DNA of 26,704 nucleotides, from NCBI GenBank assembly GCA_048213135.1, contig AFZH01017736.1, positions 1-26,704 of the forward strand, in the 5' to 3' direction. Source of the DNA: Reclinomonas americana ATCC 50394. Its lineage: Eukaryota > Jakobida > Jakobea > Jakobida. The translations under genes and the position numbers were made by a program. The notes beneath the pieces were generated by a model, which was given only the letters and a program-made list of their open reading frames with translations, made no database searches and was not told the origin of the DNA. Below, one piece after another: positions 21,501 to 26,704 of the stretch (its first letter is position 1; each line of letters opens with the position of its first letter).

Positions 21501-23482
21501 CCCTTTTCCCTTTCCCCTTCCCTCTTCCCCCTCTTCTCCTCTTCCCTCGTTCCCCCTTCCCCCTTCTCCCTTCCCCCTTCCTTTCCCCATACGCACCACG
21601 TCGCTCGAAACGATTACGAGCAAACGGCGAACTCCCGTGCGACAGCGAGCGTGACGAGCGCCGACTCCGCCGCTGCTGCATGTTGCGCGCAGCAATGGCT
21701 TGCATGGCCTGCTGCAGCGCTGCCTCGCGGCCGTACAGCTTGTTGGGAATGTGGAATGAGTTGTCGACCTCGCACTGGCCGGCCACAAACGACTCCAGTT
21801 CCTGATAGAACAAAAAGAGATGAGGACGAAGAGATTACAAAAGAAGCATCATTGCATGCGTGGTCACCTTTTCCGCCAAAAACAGTCGATCGCGCACAAA
21901 CTCCATGTCGAGAGCCAAGCCGAGGGCCGTCTGGTACCGATGCGCAGGATCCTTGGCCAGCAGCTTGGCCACAATGTTGGAGATGCACTGCGGAATCACC
22001 ATGGTGCCGTCGGCCGTCAGGTGCGTGAGGGAGCGCGACTGCGAGTTGCTTCCGTGTCGGTGTGTGGTCGAGGTGAGTGGCGGCGGCACGCGCGCAATGT
22101 GGCTGTGGATGAGATCCAGCGGATCGTCGCACGTGAATGGTGGCTTGCCCGCCAGCAGCTCGTACGCAATGACGCCCAGCGTATACAGATCGCTGCGGTC
22201 GTCGACAGCCACACGCCCGAGACGGCCCGTCTGTTCCGGACTGGTGTACAAGAAGAACTGGCGCACCGACTGACCCTCGCTGAGTGGCTGCTGCGACGCC
22301 TGCACAAAGTGCTGATCGGTGGTGTTGCGAAAGGCCACCACCGAGGCCATGCTGAGGTCGAGAAGGCGCACTCGCGCATGTCGAAAATCAAGATCGCTCA
22401 GCGGCAACGCCGCCTGTGCGCCATCGTCATACGACGATGAGCCCGACACCGGCTGCGACCGGCTGTACATCAGCAGGCCGTCATTGGCACTGAGATCGGT
22501 GGCCGAGCCGTGTTCGGCGGTGAGCGGTGGGAATTCGAGCACAATGTTGTAGGGCTTCAGGTTGCGATGCGCAATGTTGGCCGCGTGCACCCGCTGCAGC
22601 GCATGCGCAATCGCCGGCATGATCTCGCAAAACACCGACACGGAGAGGCGACGCGACTGCGCAAACTTGACCTGGATCAGGTCTTGCAACGACAACACCG
22701 TGGCGGTGGAGGGAAACGGCGGCAGCGAGTCCTCCGGGTACCACGTGAGAGCCAAGGCGGCGCGACCGGCACCCAAGTCGACGAACTCGAGCGGGCGAAA
22801 CACAGAGCCAGTGGCCACCTCGTGCAGGCGACGGCACATGGCCCAGTCTTGGAGGAGAGCGCGCTGCATGTGCTCAGTCTGCGTATTGCGTGAGCAGTCG
22901 CCCCTTCAACAACAACAATCGCCTCGTGAGACAGCACGCAACTGGGAACTCGGCATTGGGTGCCACCAGCAGGCACGGCAGTCCATCCTCGCGGCGCACA
23001 CACTGGAGAACCGACCACTCGGCGCCCAGATACGATCGTTTCGTCAGCACCGCAAACGATTCCTGAATGTGCAAGTGCAGCGGCTGATCGCCGTGATCGC
23101 CATCGTCGCCGTCCACCGACACGGCTGGGTCCTCTGAGCGCTCACTCTCTGCGACACCAACGCCCGCCGTGGTCGCAGTGGAGCGCGACAGCGACGGCGA
23201 GGCAATCACACTGCCACTGCGCAGACGCGCGGCAGACGGTGTGTACGACAGCGATGCGCCTGAGGGTGGCGTTGTCAGCAGCTTGCTGGCTGTTGGTGTG
23301 CGCTCGAGTGGCATGGCGAGGGAAGGAGGCGGCGGTGAGGCCATGGATGAGAGAGGTGTGCCGCCAACCGCACTAGCCGAGGATATGCCAATGGTTGTGC
23401 CTCGTCGCTCGCGGTGTATGCCGCGCGAGGCCATCATCTCCCGTTGCACCGCCAGTGGCGGTTGCAGGCGTCGCGAGGACAT
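10401..23482 (-). CDS. Giant pseudokinase-STAND ATPase-GAF-adenylate cyclase fusion, 23 exons
   Basis: Predicted signalling enzyme of about 3,353 residues making a cyclic nucleotide from NTP. Exons: 22943-23482, 21868-22878, 21597-21801, 20472-20768, 19763-20397, 19465-19702, 19283-19417, 17900-18439, 17421-17837, 17151-17351, 16993-17084, 16751-16921, 16527-16685, 16300-16464, 16061-16210, 15411-15998, 14208-15342, 13794-14134, 13359-13721, 13126-13284, 12729-13062, 12570-12654, 10401-12501. All 22 junctions keep phase and the total is 10,062 nt. Domain order: disordered 1-140, kinase-like 147-507, AAA_16/STAND about 538-900, helical repeats to about 1930, Ser/Gly-rich linker, GAF 2121-2302, class III cyclase about 2311-2514, tail to 3353. 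The first four blocks follow the plan of bacterial and fungal Ser/Thr kinase-AAA-GAF-histidine kinase proteins (SPEQTGR, LYGRE, HPRVRGAAYSL are typical landmarks). ATG 23482 is the first in-frame ATG. Weakest junctions: end of exon 6 (GTCATT donor) and end of exon 10 (17151 or 17154). Confidence 0.88.
13126..13890 (-). other. Domain: class III adenylate cyclase catalytic domain
   Basis: Residues about 2311-2514. The entry YERFLPRQFLSELGK and LGDCISKEMT are very close to cyanobacterial-type GAF-cyclases. The catalytic set is complete: metal-binding Asp2345 (FMDIRGF) and Asp2389 (KFIGDAIMAL), purine-selecting Lys2385 and Thr2453 (GTVIADTVN), Asn2460 and transition-state Arg2464 (ASRLEGL). The Lys-Thr pair points to adenylate cyclase of subclass IIIb. 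One chain carries one catalytic domain, so activity should need homodimers. Three exons encode it, with one intron just before the first metal-binding strand. Confidence 0.93.
13908..14526 (-). other. Domain: GAF sensor domain
   Basis: Residues 2121-2302, split by one intron at RDG|ATRDP. Visible landmarks: the entry helix SSVMKAMQAVSMEIRLDHLL, the WGVMLLRDK strand, SIICLPVVHKGRVRVIVYME, NNRVDGAF and the exit helix QVSISVDNAQLYEDL, all close to the bacterial GAF-cyclase pattern. The loop between strands is enlarged by a Ser/Thr-rich insert (about 2183-2200). The ligand (cyclic nucleotide, redox group or other) cannot be told from the sequence. A Gly/Ser/Pro-rich linker of roughly 190 residues precedes the domain. 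Confidence 0.88.
15200..19417 (-). other. Domain: helical-repeat sensor region spread over exons 7-17
   Basis: Residues about 900-1930 form an alpha-helical region of the kind that follows the ATPase in kinase-AAA-GAF proteins. Landmarks: TYTFVHPRVRGAAYSL soon after the exon 8 start, paired helices such as RARELCELVLEKATKRSE, and near the end GSDLVQMYARQALRLYAFLGV, equivalent to the helix that precedes GAF in homologues. Exons here are short (92-588 nt) with introns of 54-90 nt, apart from one 843-nt intron. The helices resemble TPR-type repeats, but repeat borders cannot be fixed by eye. Confidence 0.65.
18440..19282 (-). repeat. 843-nt intron of the cyclase gene with ~125-bp degenerate tandem repeats
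   Basis: The intron runs from a GTTGCG donor to a CCCTCAG acceptor in the region following the ATPase. On the plus strand it is GA-rich. Related blocks begin with GCAGAGCTGAGAAA-like sequence near 18647, 18894 and 19021, and with TTTGAAGGAAAYA-like sequence near 18854 and 18975, giving spacings near 124-127 and 247 bp, i.e. an imperfect tandem repeat of about 125 bp with drift. Bases 18455-18530 are a separate GGGGGA-type tract next to the acceptor. The long minus-strand Ser/Leu/Phe-rich open frame here is a by-product. Confidence 0.75.
19465..21741 (-). other. Domain: AAA_16/STAND-type P-loop ATPase
   Basis: Residues about 538-900. It opens with LYGREAAL (539-546), the usual entry of this domain, followed by an Arg/Ser-rich insert and an 828-nt intron, then Walker A GEPGAGKT (601-608). 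LLVTFDNVHCAD (767-778) is the Walker B strand, where the family usually reads DDLQWAD; Asp772 is kept and the next residue is Asn773. Further family landmarks are LIPEFAPLLEG, GNPFYVREWLH, and the winged-helix-like stretch around ENVVDFMIHRL. The domain probably acts as a nucleotide-dependent switch between input and output. Confidence 0.85.
20769..21596 (-). repeat. 828-nt intron inside the STAND ATPase, with purine-to-pyrimidine switch and (CAA)n
   Basis: The intron separates LYGRE from Walker A (donor GTGCGT, acceptor CCCTCACAG). In sense, the first ~120 nt are purine-rich (GGGGAAAGGAAGGGGGAAGG-like), while roughly 20770-20900 near the acceptor is pyrimidine-rich. The middle has (CAA)n on the plus strand at 21086-21110. 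I found no additional exon in it; the flanking exons join in phase 1 and reproduce the domain. Confidence 0.75.
21898..23044 (-). other. Domain: N-terminal protein kinase-like domain, predicted pseudokinase
   Basis: Residues 147-507 of the giant protein. The kinase fold is recognisable by HRNLKPYNIV (284-293), RLLDLSMAS (351-359), TSPEQTGR (392-399) and DDRSDLYTLGVIAYELL (406-422), matching the kinase-like domain at the N-terminus of kinase-AAA-GAF sensor proteins. Three catalytic positions are changed: the beta-3 lysine position reads Ala174 (LLVAPN), HRD is HRN (Asn286), and DFG is DLS (Asp354 kept). I infer loss of phosphotransfer and a regulatory or scaffold role. The domain is interrupted by an intron just after the beta-3 strand. 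Confidence 0.85.
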
Positions 23483-23697
23483 TCGAGGTGAGGCTGAGAT
23501 GCGTCCGTGCGTGATCGATCTCAATCAAAGAAAAACTATCCGTTATGCGATTTCTCGAAAATCGATGAAAAAGTGATCTAAGGCTTGCATTGCCATTGCG
23601 CAGTGAGCTTCATTGGGAGGGATCGCATTAATTATGGATTTCGATTCCTCTAGGTGACGAGTGACCCAGGGGCGTGAGCGCAGAAAAAGATTGTCGA
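23483..23697 (-). promoter_or_regulatory. Tandem spacer: transporter 3' end and cyclase promoter
   Basis: These 215 bp lie between the transporter stop and the giant-protein start, both on the minus strand. The part next to the cyclase is AT-rich compared with its surroundings (about 23520-23650), with a CCAAT-like motif in sense near 23614 and the direct neighbours ATCGATTTTCGAGAAATCG at about 23550-23568. Core promoter elements cannot be fixed by eye. Confidence 0.45.
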
Positions 23698-25007
23698 TTA
23701 TGACCGGCGCTCAGAGTTTGGTGCTGCTGCCGCGGGTGCTGAGGACGGGATGTCTACGACAGTCTCCTCCAACATGTGGTGGCGCGGGTGCACGGGCTTC
23801 ACCAGGCTGTTGGAGACAAGCGCAATGGCGAGCACGCCAGCCATCGAGTACATGCTGCAAGGGATTCATGGTCAGCACTTGTGAAAATCACGAAACAAGC
23901 GCAGCGTAAGGACGAAACGTGGTGTTGTAAAGAGCTGCAGCATGGAGGTGAGTGAGTACGTGATGAGAGAGCAAGAGGGGATTCTCCTGTTTGCCAAACC
24001 TGGAGTCGGGTCCAGTGTGCCCGGCGGAGCGATTTCCATCAGACGTGCAATGGTGACCGTCTTGTCGCGCCGCAGAGTCAGCAACGCATGGAAGATTGCA
24101 GAAAACAACTACGATCGTACGCCAAACCTTGGCCTCTGTGAGTGCCTTGAGGTCGGCCAGTGGAGCACCGAAAGCCTGCTCAAAACGTGCGGGATCGACA
24201 GTGGCCGCCAGGTCACGAATGGCCTGGTGCACCGACGACTCGCGCAACTTGGTAATGGCCAGCGGGCCAAACACGCCGGCCGCACTCCATGCGGTCAGCA
24301 GACTGTAACGTGAAGTCAAAGGTGAGCTTCGTGTGGAGACAGACACAGAGGAGGGAAGTCTCCTTCGCACACACCGTCCGTGGATGCCACCGACATATTT
24401 CGTGCCAAACATGTCGGCCAGGTACGCGGGGATGGTGCTGACGCTCGACGGGTGAGAGGGGGGAACAAGAAAGCGTTTCAACAAGAGGGCGATGAACTCA
24501 CGCAAAACCGCCGCCATAGAACGTGAAAATGGCCATGGTGGAGCCGTAAAAGAGAAGCAGCGGGGCGATACCGGGGCTGGCGCTGACCCAGCTGGCGGCG
24601 AAGGGGATCGACAGGTACAATGGAATGCCGCCCTGCACCACACTTTTTAAGCACACCAAAGGATACAAGCAAAGCATGGGGTCGACGCACCGCAAAGAAC
24701 ACCATGTAGGTGTTCTTCCGGCCAATCACATCGCTGAGACTGGCCCACAGGAAGCGGCCGCCCATGTTGAACAGTGAAATCTGCGCATTACAGCAATGAG
24801 AAATACGCTCAATATCCCTTACCTCTCCCCGCCCCACACGCACCATGGTGACATAGGTGGCGGCAAACGAGGCGTCCACAATGGTGGGCAGAGCACCACC
24901 GAAAATGTCGCGCATCATGGTCGCCGCCACGCCGAGCACGCCAATGCCGGCAGTCACATTGCAGCACAGGTTGATCCACAGCAAGTAGAATTGCTTCGTC
25001 TTGATGG

Positions 25008-25041
<34 letters not shown>

Positions 25042-25977
25042 CGCACAGGTGGGTAAGGAGATGCAGGTGAGTGGAGAGAATGAACAACAACACACCTCGT
25101 CAATGTGCACATTGCGGGTGGTGATCAGCGAGTGCTTGCCCGTGGAGGCACCGGCTGTCGGAGGGGTGTATCCGGCGGGCACCCAGGTCGGCGACGGAAT
25201 GCGGTACGCAAAAGCCGCCAGTGTCATGATGGCCCAGTAGACGGCGCCAAGGGTGAGCATGGTGCTGGCGGCTCCCGTTGAGCCCGTGCCAACCAGATAG
25301 ACGCCTGCCGAGCATGCAATGTCACAAAGAGAAGGAACAACACACAAATGGCGAGATGCGGGGCCAATCGTAACCTTCTTGCAGACCGGGGAATTGCGAC
25401 GAGGCCAGATCGGCGTGCGTCGCCACCACCACTTCGCGCAGTTGATCGCCGATTTGGACAACGCGCTGTGGGTCGATGGTTGAGATGGGAGGATGCAAGG
25501 GGAGGAGACGGGTGAAGGGAAAGAGAGATGGGGAAAAGCGAAGGGGGAAGAACAAGGGGGAAGACCAAGGGGGAAGAGCAAAGGGGGAAGAGCAAAGGGG
25601 GAAGAGCAAAGGGGAAGAGCAAGGGGGAAGAGCAAGGGGGAAGACAAGGGGAAGACGGAAAAATGAAAGAAAATCGCTCTCTCGATGCCTGTCACCAACC
25701 TCGCCAGTCTCCTGCGTCACCACGTGCACGTCGTGCACGGAGCCGACGTACTCGGGTGGTGACTTGTAGAACCGCAGCAGTCGCTCAATCAGCGGCGCAG
25801 CAACCATGGCGCCACCACCGAAGCCCTGCATCAGTCTGCGATCAGACATGCATCTCGGGAGCCACAACGAGGGATGACAAGGAATCGCACCATGATGGAC
25901 AGGCCAGCCGCCATTCCTCGACGGTCGATAAACCACCGGATGAGAGTACTCACAGGCGACACGTCTGCAAGAGGGAA

Positions 25978-26008
<31 letters not shown>

Positions 26009-26704
26009 CAAGGAGAGGGACTGTGAGAGGGAGAAGGAAGGTAGAGAGAAAGAGAGTGCAGGAGATACAATGAGACAGCGACACCAATGAGAGAGAGAAG
26101 GCGAGGGAGAGAAAGAGTGGGTGTGTGAGAGAGAGCAAGACACCAATGAGAGAGCAAGACACCAATGAGAGAGGGTGAAACAGCGAGACAGTGTGCATTC
26201 GACAGTGTACGTAGAAAAGTGAGAGCAGGGGTGAAGGAGAGAGTGAAGGAGGCAGCGAAGGAAACGCAGAGAGACGGTTGCACCAACGAGAGAGGGTGAG
26301 AGAGAGAGAGAGAAACTTAGAGGCAAAACGAGAGACAGTGAGACAGTGTGTGCGAGACAACTATCCACGAGGAGCGAGAAACAGAGACAGTGCTCACCAA
26401 CGAGAGAGGGTGAGTGAGAACAGGCAACGTCCAACGCTAACACGACAGTTACAACGTTTACACGCCACGACAAATCAACAGAGTGACAGGGAAGAGCATC
26501 GGAGACAAGAGGAGTGACACACACGAGTAATAGTCTTCATATTACCCAATGCAGCCCCGATTCCTCTGCCTCCTCTGTCTCGCTTGTCCTCCATTCCTTT
26601 GCCCCCCTCGCCCTCCCCTTCCCCTCGATCCCCCCTCCACCTCGCCACTCACATCCCAGGCCCAGTCCGCATCCACCCAACACGCCATAGCCCAGATACA
26701 GCAG
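23698..26704 (-). CDS. Major facilitator transporter, oxalate/formate antiporter-like (5' end outside window)
   Basis: Multi-pass membrane carrier; about 478 residues are in the window. Exons: 26653-26704 (partial), 25891-25964, 25700-25825, 25375-25465, 25096-25304, 24844-25008, 24691-24780, 24502-24632, 24375-24437, 24128-24302, 24000-24060, 23892-23934, 23698-23854; phases agree throughout. Landmarks in order: GYGVLGGCGLGLGY (membrane segment about 4), PVSTLIRWFIDRRGMAAG, GFGGGAMVAAPL, a soluble loop of about 55 residues ending SSQFPGLQEG, GVYLVGTGSTG, AIKTKQFYLLW, NVTAGIGVLG, NMGGRFLWASLSDVIGRK (loop 8-9 motif), FYGGGFATIPAYLADMFGT, VGGIHGR, LDPTPALYNTTF, and the last membrane segment SMAGVLAIALVSN followed by LVKPVHPRHH. 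This fits the OFA group of the MFS in protists; real substrates there are mostly unknown (small carboxylates likely). Membrane segments 1-3 are off the right edge. The last intron is only 37 nt. Confidence 0.92.
25009..25095 (-). repeat. Transporter intron whose 3' splice site lies in a (CA)n microsatellite
   Basis: The plus strand has (GT)n from about 25011 to 25038, so the transcript reads (CA)n directly up to the acceptor CACAG|GCC. The donor is GTGTGT. The exons on either side join in phase 0 (HIDE|AIKTKQF) and match the family. Confidence 0.85.
25466..25699 (-). repeat. Transporter intron with GGGGGAAGAGCAA tandem repeats
   Basis: The intron (donor GTTGGT, acceptor CCCACAG) interrupts the soluble loop of the transporter. 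From about 25540 to 25660 the plus strand repeats units of 12-15 bp such as GGGGGAAGAGCAAA, some with ACC or AC in place of GC, about nine copies. In the transcript this is a CT-rich minisatellite. No coding role is likely. Confidence 0.85.
25965..26652 (-). repeat. 688-nt transporter intron with (GA)n and CACCAAYGAGAGAG repeats
   Basis: The intron joins LGLG|Y with VSPVSTL (donor GTGAGT, acceptor CTTGCAG). On the plus strand, 25979-26008 is (GA)n, and the motif CACCAAYGAGAGAG recurs near 26081, 26141, 26160, 26281 and 26396, often followed by GGTGA. Bases 26560-26652 switch to CT-rich on the plus strand, so the transcript starts G-rich and ends CT-rich. The minus-strand Ser/Leu-rich frames here are repeat shadows. 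Confidence 0.8.

Noticed and set aside
25540-26450. Possible CRISPR-like array from the regular repeats
   Set aside because: Units are short and directly abutting or irregular, without unique spacers, and lie in introns of a eukaryotic gene.
25322-26524. Minus-strand 400-codon Ser/Leu-rich frame that could pass for a membrane protein
   Set aside because: It runs across two repeat-filled introns and parts of exons in mixed frames; the transporter exons account for the conserved sequence.
1-26704. tRNA, rRNA or other structured RNA genes and mobile elements
   Set aside because: The intergenic gaps are too short and show no tRNA boxes; no transposase, reverse transcriptase or terminal repeats were recognised.

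Overview
The window is nuclear DNA from an intron-rich, GC-rich eukaryotic microbe. Evidence: coding sequence interrupted by about 50 spliceosomal introns, eukaryote-specific families (kinesin, PITHD1, TFIIIA-like zinc fingers), intergenic gaps of 62 to 382 bp, and TAA, TAG and TGA all used as stops. The gene set suits a free-living protist (for example an amoeboid or flagellate heterotroph). I cannot place it more precisely from sequence alone.

Layout, left to right: (1) a minus-strand kinesin-like gene whose 3' end runs off the left edge (134-5603); (2) a 382-bp divergent promoter region; (3) a plus-strand C2H2 zinc-finger gene resembling TFIIIA (5986-7480); (4) 62 bp later, a plus-strand PITHD1 orthologue (7543-8889); (5) convergent to it, a minus-strand membrane-anchored short-chain dehydrogenase (8994-10251); (6) a minus-strand gene of 23 exons (10401-23482) encoding about 3,353 residues; (7) a minus-strand major-facilitator transporter of the oxalate/formate-antiporter type (23698-26704), with its 5' end off the right edge. 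No RNA genes, transposons or CRISPR arrays were seen.

The centrepiece is gene 6. I assembled its 23 exons from reading-frame continuity at every junction; the total is 10,062 nt, an exact multiple of three. The protein order is: disordered N-terminus, a protein kinase-like domain that has lost its catalytic residues, a STAND/AAA_16-type P-loop ATPase, about 1,000 residues of helical repeats, GAF, class III adenylate cyclase with a full catalytic set, and a 700-residue low-complexity tail. The first five blocks match the order of bacterial and fungal 'Ser/Thr kinase-AAA-GAF-histidine kinase' giants, but the output is a cyclase. I infer an NTP-gated, ligand-sensing cAMP producer with a pseudokinase as regulatory module.

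The other strong signals are in the introns. Donor sites are dominated by GTGCGT and GTTGCG rather than GTRAGT. Sizes run from 37 nt to over 800 nt. The large introns are filled with purine or pyrimidine repeats, several of them switching from purine-rich at the 5' side to pyrimidine-rich at the 3' side. The kinesin has lost both partners of the switch I-switch II salt bridge. All exon boundaries are inferred by eye and need transcript data.
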